From Leptolyngbya sp. FACHB-8 (GTDB taxonomy: Bacteria; Cyanobacteriota; Cyanobacteriia; Elainellales; Elainellaceae): a DNA stretch of 64,000 nucleotides. Location: positions 221,859 through 285,858 of the forward strand of contig NZ_JACJOO010000084.1 of the NCBI RefSeq assembly GCF_014695575.1, given 5' to 3'. A program made the translations under genes and the position numbers. Below, in pieces: positions 18,117-27,886 of this stretch. A model generated the notes under the pieces. It did no database searches. It saw nothing but the letters and a program-made list of their open reading frames with translations, and was not told where the DNA came from. Position 1 is the first letter of the stretch, and each line of letters starts with the position of its first letter.

Positions 18117-18281
18117 AGTCTCCTTGCCGTACATGGCACGCCTGCAAAACAGGCTCCGCAAATTTCTGGCTCAACAATTCACGAGGAGACATTGTAGCCT
18201 GGACACCGCTGCTTTTGATAAGGTTTTGGCACGGGGAAACGATTGATTTTCCGTTTAAATCCTTCTTTTGAAGCACACCCT

Positions 18282-18464
18282 ATGAACGACACAACAGGTT
18301 GGTATGTGGTAAAGCGCCCGGAAGGCTCTTGCGAGATTGTCGCAGTCGAGGTTGGTCAAACCCTGGAGGAGGGAACAGAACGATGGGGCCCATTCGCGTC
18401 CCAGAGCGAGGCGTTCGCCCGCCGCGTAGGTTTAATCCGTGCTGGCAAATGCCAACCTATCTAA
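18282..18464 (+). CDS. Conserved cyanobacterial small protein
   Basis: 60 aa from ATG at 18282. WYVVKRPEGSCEIV at the start and WGPFASQSEAFARRVGLIRAGKCQP at the end recur, as far as I recall, in small proteins of unknown function across cyanobacteria. The fold looks like a single small alpha/beta unit with two Cys residues. Divergent from the FNR-like gene and followed by a short terminator. Confidence 0.75.
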   Translation: MNDTTGWYVVKRPEGSCEIVAVEVGQTLEEGTERWGPFASQSEAFARRVGLIRAGKCQPI

Positions 18465-18482
18465 AAAGCCTATGAAATGAAT

Positions 18483-18510
18483 GCTTTTGTGCCTAAACGG
18501 CACAAAAAGC
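18483..18510 (+). terminator. Terminator of the 60-aa protein gene
   Basis: Arms GCTTTTGTGCC and GGCACAAAAAGC, 5-nt loop, 18 nt after the stop. Confidence 0.55.
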
Positions 18511-18533
18511 TCGTTTAATGTGGGTTTAGAGAA

Positions 18534-18607
18534 CGGGACTGACGGGGCTCGAACCCGCAACTTCCGCCGTGACAGGGCGGTGCTCTAACCAATTGAACTA
18601 CAGTCCC
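18534..18607 (-). tRNA. tRNA-Asp (GTC), copy 1
   Basis: 74-nt cloverleaf on the minus strand: acceptor GGGACTG pairing with CAGTCCC, D arm, anticodon loop CCTGTCACG with anticodon GTC, variable loop, TTCGAGC T-loop and discriminator G. No CCA is encoded. An identical second gene lies 394 bp away at 19001. Confidence 0.95.
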
Positions 18608-18704
18608 AGACTGCCCGCTGCGCCCTCAACAAGTCGTTCAGAACGCTTCGGATAATCAGCATATCAAACAATAGCGACAGTATTCAACTAATTTCAAAGA
18701 TTAC

Positions 18705-18836
18705 CAGCAATTCTCATTTTGAAATCAGGCCCGAAAACCGCGCGCCTTCGGCGCGCGGTTTTCGGGCCTCAAAGCCAAGAGTTCACGCCCTACGGGCGTG
18801 AACTCTTGGCTTTGAGGCCCATACTGAGAATTGCTG
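18705..18836 (+). mobile_element. Family A MITE (copy A2, 132 bp, 9-bp duplication)
   Basis: Terminal inverted repeats CAGCAATTCTCA / TGAGAATTGCTG, flanked by an exact 9-bp duplication AAAGATTAC (18696-18704 and 18837-18845). Two internal perfect hairpins: one with GCGCCTTCGGCGC apex, one with GCCCTACGGGC apex. Sits between the two tRNA-Asp genes. Confidence 0.93.
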
Positions 18837-18928
18837 AAAGATTACTCATGGCTATTTATAGCCTTTGTCGCGCTAGCTGGGATATCAGGCGTGAGAGAGC
18901 AGTGCTCCCACTCCTGGCATCCAGCAGC

Positions 18929-18987
18929 ATTTCTACAAGACAGAAGCGGCTAGCACAACGTGCTAGCCACTTCTGTCTTGTAGAAAT
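18929..18987. repeat. Long hairpin upstream of tRNA-Asp copy 1
   Basis: 28-nt arms with a single mismatch and a 3-nt loop, 13 bp from the 3' end of the second tRNA gene; may terminate it. Confidence 0.75.
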
Positions 18988-19000
18988 TGAGTTCAAGGAA

Positions 19001-19074
19001 CGGGACTGACGGGGCTCGAACCCGCAACTTCCGCCGTGACAGGGCGGTGCTCTAACCAATTGAACTACAGTCCC
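19001..19074 (-). tRNA. tRNA-Asp (GTC), copy 2
   Basis: Sequence identical to copy 1 over 74 nt, same strand. The surrounding DNA differs beyond a few bases, so the duplication is old, or only the tRNA is kept identical. Confidence 0.95.
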
Positions 19075-19173
19075 TTGCGGTGTGCTTCATTTGGCACAAT
19101 TTCTATTGTGCCGATGAGCGTGTGTTTTGTCAAACATTTTTTGAAAATTTCTTAGGCTCTGCCTTTTCCAGCG

Positions 19174-20787
19174 TTATAGCTTCTCAAAGGTAGGGTAGGG
19201 ATTGGCTTGAATGAAGTCGATGAGCCAGTTTTTAACGTGGAAGGTGGCAAGGCAATCATCTTCGTTGTAGCGCAGGATGGCATCGCGGAAGGCGCGATCG
19301 CCCGTTCGCCGCCATTCGGCGTACCAGAAGATAGACTGGGCACCGTTCGCATCCGCATCACGCCAGTCAAAGCCAACCCAACGGGCGATCGACTTCAGAG
19401 CATAGCTCTCTACGGGCAGCACCGCCACTCGGGTAATTCGCTCATGCAAATCCACAAATCGATCAAGAATCGACTCAATCTGCTGAGAGGGAGTGCTGTA
19501 TTGAGCCCCTAGACGTCGCACCGTCTGTACTTCAAACGGGCAGAAGTGGTAAACCGGAGCATCGGGATACATCTCCATAAGAGCCAAAAATTGCTCCCAG
19601 ACAATCCCTTCCTCGTTAGGGTGGTCTGCCATCAGGGGATAGAAGGCTTCAGTATTGTCCGTGCGATCGGCCACCAGGACACCGTGGAGGTACACCAGAT
19701 TTTGCTCAGGGGCGGCCTCAATATCGAAATAAAGCTCGATAGGAGCAGTGGGTAGCTCTCTGGGAGTGAGTAAAAGCTGCGGCTCCTCACCGGGGAACAA
19801 AGGCCGGGGGAGGGCACGATTTTGGATGGCAGCACGGGCCTGCTGGATCAGACGATAGGCGACCTGGGTGCCAAAGCCGGGAAGCGATTCTAACCGCCGA
19901 GGTAAGGTTGTAGCCAACGCCTCAAGGGTTGTGAGTTGAAGATTGCGAAGGTACTGGAAACGACTAGGAGTAACCCCTGGAAGAAGCGAAAGGTGAGCTT
20001 CTTGCTCAGCCTGCTCGTAGCAATGGCTAAACCAGTGGCAGAGGTCACAGCGATTATGGGCAATAAAGACTTCCGGTTCCTGCTGCAATTGCAGCATTGC
20101 GACGCAGCTATCTAAAATCTCCCGCATCTGAGGCAGCAGTTCGGCCACATAGACGGCATAGGCCCCCCGTTGACGCAGCACCAGCCAGCTCTCTGCTGAC
20201 CAGGCCTCCTGAACCTGCGCCAGAACATAGGCATGATAAGCCGACGTCAGCTGGTAGTCGAGCTTGGGCCGCTTGCCCAAACGAATGTCGCTAGGGACGT
20301 AGTGCCAGTCTCCAAACGCAGAGGGGCCAGGCTGTTTGATGAGAAGGTCAGGAATACTAACGAGCCAGATGCCGGGTTCATGCTCCATCAACAGCACGCC
20401 TCGGGCAATGCGCTCAACCCCCTGACGCATTAGGTCGAGCGTTGCGATCGCCCCCGCCCACCAATCTCCCTGAGGATATTGGGGTTGCCGTGTCCCTTCG
20501 GAGCCGAGAACCGCAACCTGATGGGCCAGACTATCCTGACGCAATTTCTTGAGATAGTCACTGGGGGGGTCGCGATGTTGAAGATCGCCGTAAACGTTCA
20601 GGTATGCCCGACGATGGCAGCGTTGAAAGTCAAATAGTAGATCGTCAGTAATCCAGAGGTCGGTGGGCTGAGGCTGGCGCACACCATCTGGAAAAAGATT
20701 ATGACGGGGAGTGGGCAGTGGAATCGGGGAGGCAGAGCTATTGTCCTCAGCCTCCTGTCGCCGTAATGGGTAAGGGCTAGCGGACAC
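19174..20787 (-). CDS. TM0106-family RecB-like nuclease
   Basis: 537 aa. The N-terminal half has TDDLLFDFQRCHRRAYLNVYGD, CDLCHWFSHCYEQAEQEAHL (four-Cys/His cluster as in Fe-S PD-(D/E)XK nucleases) and helix-hairpin-helix-like TLPRRLESLPGFG. The C-terminal half is an RNase H-type 3'-5' exonuclease: ELYFDIEAAPE with DxE, and YNEDDCLATF as the last motif. This two-domain layout defines the TM0106 putative nuclease family. Its biological role is unknown. Some homologues lie near CRISPR loci; no array is visible here. Confidence 0.85.
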   Translation of the reverse strand: MSASPYPLRRQEAEDNSSASPIPLPTPRHNLFPDGVRQPQPTDLWITDDLLFDFQRCHRRAYLNVYGDLQHRDPPSDYLKKLRQDSLAHQVAVLGSEGTRQPQYPQGDWWAGAIATLDLMRQGVERIARGVLLMEHEPGIWLVSIPDLLIKQPGPSAFGDWHYVPSDIRLGKRPKLDYQLTSAYHAYVLAQVQEAWSAESWLVLRQRGAYAVYVAELLPQMREILDSCVAMLQLQQEPEVFIAHNRCDLCHWFSHCYEQAEQEAHLSLLPGVTPSRFQYLRNLQLTTLEALATTLPRRLESLPGFGTQVAYRLIQQARAAIQNRALPRPLFPGEEPQLLLTPRELPTAPIELYFDIEAAPEQNLVYLHGVLVADRTDNTEAFYPLMADHPNEEGIVWEQFLALMEMYPDAPVYHFCPFEVQTVRRLGAQYSTPSQQIESILDRFVDLHERITRVAVLPVESYALKSIARWVGFDWRDADANGAQSIFWYAEWRRTGDRAFRDAILRYNEDDCLATFHVKNWLIDFIQANPYPTFEKL

Positions 20788-21109
20788 AATCCTCCATGCT
20801 GAGGCAGCGAGGTTGTTTCCTCGTGAGCCTAAGCACTGGACAATGGACGAAGCGGAACGAAGCCATGAGAAACCCGTTGAAGAGACAGTCTCGGTGTGAT
20901 TCTTAATTAAGACTCTAACCCGATTTCCCGTTATTGTAACTGTTGTGCCTTAAATCCGACATTTATACCTTGTATTTAACTTGAATTCGGGTTAAGGGCT
21001 TTTTCGAGGGAGGCTACGGGGAAGGGACAGAGTGAACTCCCTCTGGGGTCTAACATAAATAGGTACACAGGCTATGTACGGTAATTCGTAGCCTCTTTTC
21101 TACCGTCAT
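20788..21109. other. Intergenic region with family B relic
   Basis: Divergent region between the nuclease and cystine-lyase-like genes. At about 20979-21009 lies ACTTGAATTCGGGTTAAGGG plus TTTTTCGAG, the outer end of a reverse-oriented family B element that has lost the rest. No gene seen. Confidence 0.5.
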
Positions 21110-22306
21110 ATGACCCAAACTTTCGATGCTCGCTCGACTCTGGTGAACCACCGTCAGCATTTTCCTGCCCTGCTGAACAAGAGTTATTTCAACTATGGGG
21201 GTCAGGGGCCAATGCCCCAAGGGGCGATCGACGCTCTCCTGAAGGCACACCTCTACGGCCAGGAGCATGGCCCCTTCTCCCGCAAAATTGGCCAGTGGGA
21301 AACTCAGCAGATGAGCGAGACACGGGGGGCGATCGCCACAGAGCTTCAGGTTTCCCCCACTACGATTACACTGACCGAGGCTGTTTCGACCGGGTGCAAT
21401 ATTCCCCTCTGGGGGTTGGACTGGCAGCCGGGGGATCAGGTGCTGGTGTCCGACTGTGAGCATCCCGGCATTGTGGCCGCTATCAACGAAATCTGCCGAC
21501 GGTTTGGGGTTGAATCGAGAACTTTTCCGCTGCTGGATACCCTGAATACTGGGGAGCCGGTAGAACGGTTGCAGCAGGGGTTAACGCCTAAAACCCGGAT
21601 GGTCGTGCTGAGCCATATTCTATGGAATACGGGCCAAGTGTTACCCCTCAAGGAAATGGTAGAGGTATGCCATCAGTACCCAGGCGATCGCGGCCCTGTG
21701 AGGGTGCTGGTGGATGCGGCCCAGTCCGCTGGAGTGCTGCCCTTGAGTTTGGCGGATACTGGTGTGGATTTCTATGCCTTCACCGGGCATAAGTGGTTCT
21801 GTGGCCCGGCAGGATTGGGTGCGCTGTATGTCAGCCCTGAGGCGATGGACGTGATTCATCCCACCTATGTTGGCTGGCGTGCCATTACTCAAACACCTGA
21901 AGGACAACCCACAGGCTGGTTACCGGATGGGCGACGATTTGAAGTGGCGACTTCGGATTACACATTACTTCCGGCGTTGCGGGAGGCGATCGCCCTTCAC
22001 AACCGTTGGGGGACAACGGCAGAACGCTTCAGCCGGATCTGTCAGCTCAGCGGTTACCTCTGGCGACAGCTTCAGACCGTAGACGGCATTGCGTGTTTGC
22101 GGGCAACGGCACCGGAAGCAGGGCTTGTGTCTTTCACGGCGGCAAACCGCGATCCAGGCCCAGTGGTACAGGCTTTAGAAGACCGAAACATCTTCGTACG
22201 GGTCATTCGCCATCCCAACTGCATTCGGGCTAGCGTTCACTACCTCACGCTAGAATCCGAGCTGGATCAGTTGGTGGAAGCGTTGCGAGAAATTTTGGCC
22301 GCTTAG
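21110..22306 (+). CDS. Class V aminotransferase-fold cysteine/cystine lyase (C-DES-like)
   Basis: 398 aa. The pattern YFNYGGQGPMPQ, then NIPLWGLDWQPGDQVLVSDCEHPG, SHILWNTGQVLPL and the PLP-lysine motif YAFTGHKWFCGP matches the cyanobacterial L-cyst(e)ine C-S lyase C-DES better than true NifS/SufS desulfurases. It lacks the active-site Cys loop of SufS. C-DES cleaves cystine to pyruvate, ammonia and cysteine persulfide, which can feed Fe-S assembly. A MATE gene follows on the same strand after 53 bp. Fold is certain; the choice of C-DES over another class V member is likely. Confidence 0.82.
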   Translation: MTQTFDARSTLVNHRQHFPALLNKSYFNYGGQGPMPQGAIDALLKAHLYGQEHGPFSRKIGQWETQQMSETRGAIATELQVSPTTITLTEAVSTGCNIPLWGLDWQPGDQVLVSDCEHPGIVAAINEICRRFGVESRTFPLLDTLNTGEPVERLQQGLTPKTRMVVLSHILWNTGQVLPLKEMVEVCHQYPGDRGPVRVLVDAAQSAGVLPLSLADTGVDFYAFTGHKWFCGPAGLGALYVSPEAMDVIHPTYVGWRAITQTPEGQPTGWLPDGRRFEVATSDYTLLPALREAIALHNRWGTTAERFSRICQLSGYLWRQLQTVDGIACLRATAPEAGLVSFTAANRDPGPVVQALEDRNIFVRVIRHPNCIRASVHYLTLESELDQLVEALREILAA

Positions 22307-22359
22307 TTTCCTCATGCTGATGGTGGCCCTTCACCACCATTCATGGGCCAGTCCTCCAA

Positions 22360-23760
22360 ATGCTAGGCTCAGGAGGTTTGCTCAAAAAGGCGTTTCCCTT
22401 GTCTCAGTCTCTACCGTCACCACCTTTGTATCGGGTGGTGTTAAAGCTGGCGTCTCCAGCGATCGCCCATCTCTGGCTTCAATCTCTCATTTTTCTTGTC
22501 GATCGCATTATGCTGGGGCGCTACTCCACTGATGCCCTGGCTTCGTTACGCATCAGTGAGCCCCTAATCTGGAGTGTAACGGGGGTACTGTCAGCCTTCA
22601 GTATTGGAGCCGTGGCCCTGGTGGGTCGTGCCGTAGGGGCAGGCGATCGCCCCCTGGCAACTACCACAGCTCGTGTTAGCCTAGCCTTTGCTACGGCTGT
22701 AGGGCTACTCTTCACCCTATTCAGCCTGCTTGGGCTAGATGCCATTCAATATCTGTTTCCAAATTTATCCCCGGTGGTTTGGGAGGCAGCGCGGGGGTAT
22801 ATCCAGATTGTGTTTCTGGCGATGCCGATGTTTTTAATGGCAGAGGTTTCGGCCGCGATGCTACAGGCGTCAGGCAACACACGCACACCGTTTCTCGTGG
22901 CGATCGCTGCGAATCTGGTCAATCTTGTCTTGAACTACCTGCTGATCTTCGGTAACGGAGGTCTCCCCGAATTGGGAGTGCGGGGGGCTGCCGTGGGCAG
23001 TGCAATTGCGATTACGCTCAATGCCATTGTGCTGATTGGGGTATTGGTGCGATCGCGCTCAACGCTTAGTCTACGCAGGGACATGAAGCAGCGATTCTAT
23101 GACGGCTCAGAGCTGGCGACCCTGAAGCGAGTCGTCCATATAGCGCTACCCGCTGTGGGGGAACGGCTAACACGCGGAATTGGCTATATGGGTTTCACCA
23201 TCATCATTAGTGTGCTGGGCAGTGTTGCGATGGCCACCCATGCGGCGCTGTTGGGATTAGAGGAACACTGTTACGAAGCAGCAGATGGGTTTGGCATTGC
23301 GGTGGCGGCTGTGGTGTCTCAAAGGCTGGGAGCCGGGAAACTGGAAGAGGCGGAGCGTGGGAGCTGGATCACCATGGGGATGGCGATCGCCCTCCTCAGC
23401 TCCTTTGGCCTCGTCTTCGTGATCATTCCCGCACAACTTCTGGGCTTGTTTACAGAAGACACCCGCATTGTAGAAATGGGCATTCCCTGCCTCTATGTGG
23501 CCGCCCTGGCCCAACCCTTTATGGCTGCAAGCATCGTACTGGAGCAAGCGCTTCGCGGTGCCGGGAATACCCGTACGGCTTTCTACATTTCTCTATCTGG
23601 GTGGCTGGTCGTGCGGTTAATCGCCACAGCATTTTTCGTATTTGGGCTGCATTGGGGATTGGTAGGAGTTTGGCTCGGTTCAACGTGCGATTGGATGGCA
23701 CGGAGTATTAGCCTGGCTATCGTCTTCCGCCAACATCATTGGCATAAAGTCAGTGTCTAA
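22360..23760 (+). CDS. MATE-family efflux transporter
   Basis: 466 aa with about 12 hydrophobic segments. Family features: LASPAIAHLWLQSLIFLVDRIMLGRYS near 35, FLAMPMFLMAEVSAAMLQASGNTRTP near 150-175 and its repeat AASIVLEQALRGAGNTRTAFY near 390-410. Such proteins export cationic drugs or metabolites with Na+ or H+. Most similar in layout to the DinF-type branch. Possibly cotranscribed with the lyase gene; no substrate can be deduced. Confidence 0.88.
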   Translation: MLGSGGLLKKAFPLSQSLPSPPLYRVVLKLASPAIAHLWLQSLIFLVDRIMLGRYSTDALASLRISEPLIWSVTGVLSAFSIGAVALVGRAVGAGDRPLATTTARVSLAFATAVGLLFTLFSLLGLDAIQYLFPNLSPVVWEAARGYIQIVFLAMPMFLMAEVSAAMLQASGNTRTPFLVAIAANLVNLVLNYLLIFGNGGLPELGVRGAAVGSAIAITLNAIVLIGVLVRSRSTLSLRRDMKQRFYDGSELATLKRVVHIALPAVGERLTRGIGYMGFTIIISVLGSVAMATHAALLGLEEHCYEAADGFGIAVAAVVSQRLGAGKLEEAERGSWITMGMAIALLSSFGLVFVIIPAQLLGLFTEDTRIVEMGIPCLYVAALAQPFMAASIVLEQALRGAGNTRTAFYISLSGWLVVRLIATAFFVFGLHWGLVGVWLGSTCDWMARSISLAIVFRQHHWHKVSV

Positions 23761-23845
23761 TGCCCTGGGCCATACACCTTATCTGAGCTTACAAGGATAA
23801 GCACACAAGGCATGCCATACGCTAGACGCTCTGTCGACGAGTTCA

Positions 23846-24256
23846 TCAGACATCCTGAAATACTTCAGCCTGGGGAGAAGGGTTAGGATCGATCGGCTGT
23901 TCAGAGTCAGTACGCTCATGCCAGCGCTGAATACCATCTTCTGCAAAATCGACCGCGATCGCTTCCTGTTTCTGGAGGCGATCGCCCGAATCCTTGTCAA
24001 AGGTTTCCCAGGCCCACTCCATCACAGCCGTATTGCCATTAATGCGCACGTCTTGAATATCGATGTGCTTGATTACAAATTGACTAAGCAGTTCAGAAAA
24101 AGCTGTCTGAATGGCTTCCCGTCCTTTGCAGTGATGCCCTTCACGGATAAATTCGCCTTCTGCTACAAACAAATCCGAAAAGCGATCCACATCGCTATGA
24201 ACCCAGTACTCTTTTGCCTGGAAGAGGATTGCCTGCATACGATCAGTTTCGAGCAT
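23846..24256 (-). CDS. NTF2-like (SnoaL-type) small protein
   Basis: 136 aa with the cone-shaped NTF2-like pattern: an N-terminal helix (AILFQAKEYWVHSDVDRFSDLFVAEGEFIREGHHCKG, split by a turn), then AIQTAFSELL and strands ending NGNTAVMEWAWETFDKDSG. Members include isomerases and binding proteins. The catalytic residues are not conserved enough for a prediction. It stands alone. Confidence 0.7.
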   Translation of the reverse strand: MLETDRMQAILFQAKEYWVHSDVDRFSDLFVAEGEFIREGHHCKGREAIQTAFSELLSQFVIKHIDIQDVRINGNTAVMEWAWETFDKDSGDRLQKQEAIAVDFAEDGIQRWHERTDSEQPIDPNPSPQAEVFQDV

Positions 24257-24544
24257 TTCTCACCTCTACAAAAATGAGTAGAAAGTTTTGCAGATACTTA
24301 CGGCTGACACAGCACGGGTGAACAGAACATTCAATAGCAAACAGCGCATCTCAACGTTACTGGATTGCCCCAGGCGGAGCATGGTCAAATTGGCATACTT
24401 TTCGGCTCTAACAACTGGATTCTCGGATACCCAATTGTTACGGGGTCTATCGCAAGTATGAGCGATGGATACGTGGACTTAACGTTACACTTTGCATTCT
24501 GGGAAATTTAAGAGCTTCCTTTTTATCACTCGATTCAGCTAATA

Positions 24545-24645
24545 CAGCGTTTTTCAACCGCTTAAAACCTGGTTGTTTTTGTGAGAGCCGCGCTCCGCGC
24601 GGCTCTCACAAAAACAACCGTGTCTGACTCAAGCGCAAGGCGCTG
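24545..24645 (+). mobile_element. Family C MITE (copy C2, 101 bp, TA duplication)
   Basis: Ends CAGCGTTTTTCAACCGC and GCGCAAGGCGCTG, flanked by TA (24543-24544, 24646-24647). Central hairpin arms are perfect with GCGC-TCC-GCGC apex; relative to C1 both arms have changed together. Confidence 0.85.
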
Positions 24646-24690
24646 TATATTGTTTTCAAAGTTTAGTTTCTAAGCAGGCCAATCCATTTC

Positions 24691-24783
24691 ATGAAAAGCT
24701 TTTTTTTGTATAGCTTGCTTATAGCTTTAGCCATTTTCATCTTAACGAGAATAGCTATGAGTATAGACGACATCTCTTTATAG
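24691..24783 (+). CDS. Possible 30-aa single-span membrane peptide
   Basis: ATG at 24691 opens a 30-codon frame whose product starts MKSFFLYSLLIALAIFILTR and is almost entirely one membrane helix. The ribosome site is weak (an AGG about 13 nt upstream). It sits in a 740-bp gap with no other gene and is followed by a hairpin at about 24788-24850. It may be a chance frame. Confidence 0.25.
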   Translation: MKSFFLYSLLIALAIFILTRIAMSIDDISL

Positions 24784-24787
24784 AGTC

Positions 24788-24850
24788 GTGGCTAATTGCA
24801 GAGCATTGTAAATACTCAAGCGCCTACCATACTCTGCAATTAGCTATGGC
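24788..24850. repeat. Hairpin with about 15-nt arms
   Basis: GGCTAATTGCAGAG and its complement CTCTGCAATTAGC, 28-nt loop. Confidence 0.55.
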
Positions 24851-24995
24851 TATAAAAGTAGTTTTATTTAATCCAGTAAGTTCTTTTGATAGATGCATTA
24901 GCTTGTTGATCTTCGGTAGAACACCTGTAAATCACATCGAGAGAAGCTAAACAAAACTCTTGATGTTTTATGACCTGTAAGACAAGGAGAAAATC

Positions 24996-25223
24996 ATGGT
25001 TAATGCAAGCCAATCCCGAGCTAACACCGGCACCGGAAACACCGAATATAACTTGGTCAGCATCCTCTACCATTCTTTAGAAGAGGCTGCCACTTGTGAG
25101 CAGTATATGGCAGATGCAGAGCAGCAAAATGACCAGGATATTGCTCAGTTTTTGCGTGAGGTTCAAGATGAAGACCGTCGCCGTGCCGATCGCGCCAAGC
25201 AGCTTCTAAAGAATCGCCTGTAG
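24996..25223 (+). CDS. Small helical protein, conserved hypothetical
   Basis: 75 aa from ATG with AAGGAGAAA ribosome site. After a polar N-terminus, residues 20-72 form two amphipathic helices: LVSILYHSLEEAATCEQYMADAE and DIAQFLREVQDEDRRRADRAK. The Glu/Cys-rich pattern resembles a half ferritin-like bundle. The function is not recognised. Confidence 0.7.
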   Translation: MVNASQSRANTGTGNTEYNLVSILYHSLEEAATCEQYMADAEQQNDQDIAQFLREVQDEDRRRADRAKQLLKNRL

Positions 25224-25855
25224 CAAACAGAAAGCGCACTCATCAACCAGAAATGATAGGTATCATTCATATCCGTTGTTGAGCGCTAGTTTGCCTTAGT
25301 TTTCGTGTAATACACACGAAAACAGTTATCTAAATTAGACTTGAGATGGAGTTTGAACAAATTTCAAACTCCATCTCATTTTTTGTACTGATTAAGCTCA
25401 GGGTTTTATTGCCATCGCTACAGAGTTTATCAAGAGACAAAGCAGGCAAATTAACACTGATGCTTCCCTACAGCAACGCATCAAAGTAATTTGAACTGAT
25501 GCGATCGCTCATCCAGAACAATTCTCAAATACCTCCATCCAAAGGCATATCTTTCGTTCATGCCTGGCTGTATCAGACAATTTCATACCTTAGATGATTG
25601 TCGAGAAAAGCGTTTATTTTTTATATACGCAAAGAGTAGGCGAAACAGACTCTCGTGTATAAAAGTTCATCTAAGTTCCATGACACAGCTCTGCTGTAAT
25701 TGATAGGCACATTCCTAAGAAAAGCCTAAGTCTGAGCGGTCCACTGGTGACCATCACTAAAGTAGGAAGAAAGCCCTCTGGAGAAAAAATCAATCATAGG
25801 GCGAGTTCATAACTTTCCCTGTCGTTAGGCCTTTAAGATCGCGGCTTCAACTCTA
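25224..25855. other. Intergenic region upstream of ctaA
   Basis: Holds two terminator-like hairpins near its left end (25299-25323 and 25342-25385). The remaining ~470 bp show no gene, element or RNA that I recognise; it presumably contains the ctaA promoter. Confidence 0.6.
25342..25385 (+). terminator. Rho-independent terminator
   Basis: Arms TGAGATGGAGTTTGAA / TTCAAACTCCATCTCA, 5-nt loop, followed by a run of seven T on the plus strand. A smaller hairpin at 25299-25323 precedes it. Serves the 75-aa gene. Confidence 0.7.
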
Positions 25856-26839
25856 ATGATTCAGAAAACTGAGTATATGCCTGAAGTGGGAGTAGCTCCA
25901 CTGGTGGAGACTTCCGCAGCGGATCAACCCCTGAACACGACTGAACCAGCAATTGCCCGCACCCGCTGGCTTGTTTGGAAACTGGCGATCGCTACCTGGT
26001 TATTAATGGCAGTGGGTAGTGCAACCCGAGTCATGAACGCCGGGTTGGCCTGTCCGGATTGGCCTCTCTGCTACGGCACCCTGTTTCCAGCCCAGCAGAT
26101 GAACCTGCAAGTTTTTCTAGAGTGGTTTCATCGTCTCGACGCAGCCCTAATTGGCGGTTTTACCATCGTGCTGTTGGGTTACACCCTGTGGGAGCGCAAA
26201 CAGTTGCCTCGCTGGGTTCCCTGGACATCTGCTCTAGCGTTGGGTTTGATCCTAATACAGGGCTTACTCGGCGGCCTAACCGTAACGGAAATGCTGCGGT
26301 TTGATATTGTCACCGCCCATCTGGGCACAGCATTACTTTTCTTCAGCACCCTTCTGGTTATGGGTGTCATGCTGCGGCCCTATCAAGGAACGGGCACCGT
26401 TGGCTATTTACCATGGGTCAGCCTGGGCGCCGCTGTGCTGGTCTATCTGCAAAGTCTTTCAGGCGGTTTAGTTGGCTCCCGGTGGGCATTACACCAATGT
26501 CTGGGTGGCTTTGGCAACCTCTGCACAGTGATGAACGCTCACTTACTGGGTGTTGTACCCGCTAGCGTCGCTGTACTCGTGCTGGTCGTTCTAGCCTGGC
26601 GCACCCCAGCTCTCCACAGAGCCCTACGCACCCTGACCAATCTCGCATTCGGGTTCCTTCTTCTCCAGGTTTTGCTGGGCGTCGCCACCTTCCGCCTGCA
26701 CCTGCAAGTGGAACTGCTGACCGTTAGCCACCAGATGATTGGTGCTTGTTTGCTTGGCACCCTGGTGTGCTTCACAACCTTTGGGTTGCGCGATCGCCAT
26801 CAAACCCGTAGCTGGGCCGAAACCGCAACCGAAACGTAA
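25856..26839 (+). CDS. ctaA: Heme A synthase (COX15/CtaA family)
   Basis: 327 aa with eight predicted membrane segments. [21 protein letters not shown] carries the conserved extracytoplasmic Cys pair, [11 protein letters not shown] and the later VSHQMIG supply heme-ligand histidines, and [18 protein letters not shown] carries the second Cys pair. It converts heme O to heme A for cytochrome c oxidase. ctaB follows 28 bp downstream, the common cyanobacterial order. ctaC/D/E are not in the window. Confidence 0.92.
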   Translation: MIQKTEYMPEVGVAPLVETSAADQPLNTTEPAIARTRWLVWKLAIATWLLMAVGSATRVMNAGLACPDWPLCYGTLFPAQQMNLQVFLEWFHRLDAALIGGFTIVLLGYTLWERKQLPRWVPWTSALALGLILIQGLLGGLTVTEMLRFDIVTAHLGTALLFFSTLLVMGVMLRPYQGTGTVGYLPWVSLGAAVLVYLQSLSGGLVGSRWALHQCLGGFGNLCTVMNAHLLGVVPASVAVLVLVVLAWRTPALHRALRTLTNLAFGFLLLQVLLGVATFRLHLQVELLTVSHQMIGACLLGTLVCFTTFGLRDRHQTRSWAETATET

Positions 26840-26867
26840 TTTCTTTCACCCAAACCCCCATTTGCCC

Positions 26868-27866
26868 ATGCAAGATACCCTTGTTACCCCCACCCGCCAC
26901 CACGAAAACTTGGGGCAGGTCATCCGGAGCTACTGGCAGTTAACCAAACCTCGCATCATCATCCTGCTCCTCATTACCACGGCAGGAAGCATGTGGATTG
27001 CCGCCGAGGGCCGTGTGGATCCGGTTCTTCTCTTCATCACCTTGTTGAGCGGAGCCCTGGCTGCGGCTTCAGCCAATACCATTAACTGCCTCTACGATCG
27101 CGACATTGACTACGAGATGGAGCGCACGCGTCATCGTCCGCTGCCCTCGGGTCGGATTCAGCCCTTGCATGCCCTATTGTTTGCGATTGTCCTCGCCACC
27201 ATCTCCTTCACCCTATTGGCAACCTTTGCCAACTTCCTGAGTGCCTGGCTAGCGATGTCGGGCATTGTCACCTACGTTTTGGTGTATACCCACTGGCTCA
27301 AACGCCATAGCACTCAAAACATCGTCATCGGCGGTGCGGCTGGGGCGATCCCACCACTGGTCGGTTGGGCGGCAGTGACAGGAGAATTAAGTTGGGTGGC
27401 CTGGGTTTTCTTCGCCATCATCTTTTTCTGGACACCTCCCCATTTCTGGTCGCTGGCTCTGATGATCCGCAAGGATTATGCCAAGGTCGGTGTGCCTATG
27501 CTCCCTGTGGTTGCCGGAGATGTGGTGACAGCCAAGCAAATTTGGATCTATACGCTGCTGCTGATCCCTCTCACCCTGCTGCTGGCCTTTCCACTCCACG
27601 CGCTCGGTGCCATATATGTGATGTGCGCACTGGTACTGGGCGCTCTGTTCCTGGTAAAAGCGTGGGCTTTGCTTGAAAAACCATCGGATACGGATGTGGC
27701 GCGATCGCTCTTCAAATACTCCATCTTCTATATGATGCTGCTGTGCGCTGGAATGGCCTTGGATACCATGCCCCTATCACAGCATTTGGATCAGGCGATC
27801 GCCAACAATCTGGACACCGTCCTCACGCCCGTCTCCCTCAGCCAACTATTCCAGACACCCTGGTAA
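26868..27866 (+). CDS. ctaB: Protoheme IX farnesyltransferase
   Basis: 332 aa from ATG at 26868 ([15 protein letters not shown]); in-frame sequence upstream overlaps ctaA and is not family-like. UbiA-fold prenyltransferase with about nine membrane segments. The first Asp-rich motif is [20 protein letters not shown] and the second [15 protein letters not shown]. It attaches farnesyl to heme B, giving heme O, the substrate of CtaA. It forms an operon with ctaA. Confidence 0.93.
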   Translation: MQDTLVTPTRHHENLGQVIRSYWQLTKPRIIILLLITTAGSMWIAAEGRVDPVLLFITLLSGALAAASANTINCLYDRDIDYEMERTRHRPLPSGRIQPLHALLFAIVLATISFTLLATFANFLSAWLAMSGIVTYVLVYTHWLKRHSTQNIVIGGAAGAIPPLVGWAAVTGELSWVAWVFFAIIFFWTPPHFWSLALMIRKDYAKVGVPMLPVVAGDVVTAKQIWIYTLLLIPLTLLLAFPLHALGAIYVMCALVLGALFLVKAWALLEKPSDTDVARSLFKYSIFYMMLLCAGMALDTMPLSQHLDQAIANNLDTVLTPVSLSQLFQTPW

Positions 27867-27886
27867 CAAACTCATCATTCAGGCTC

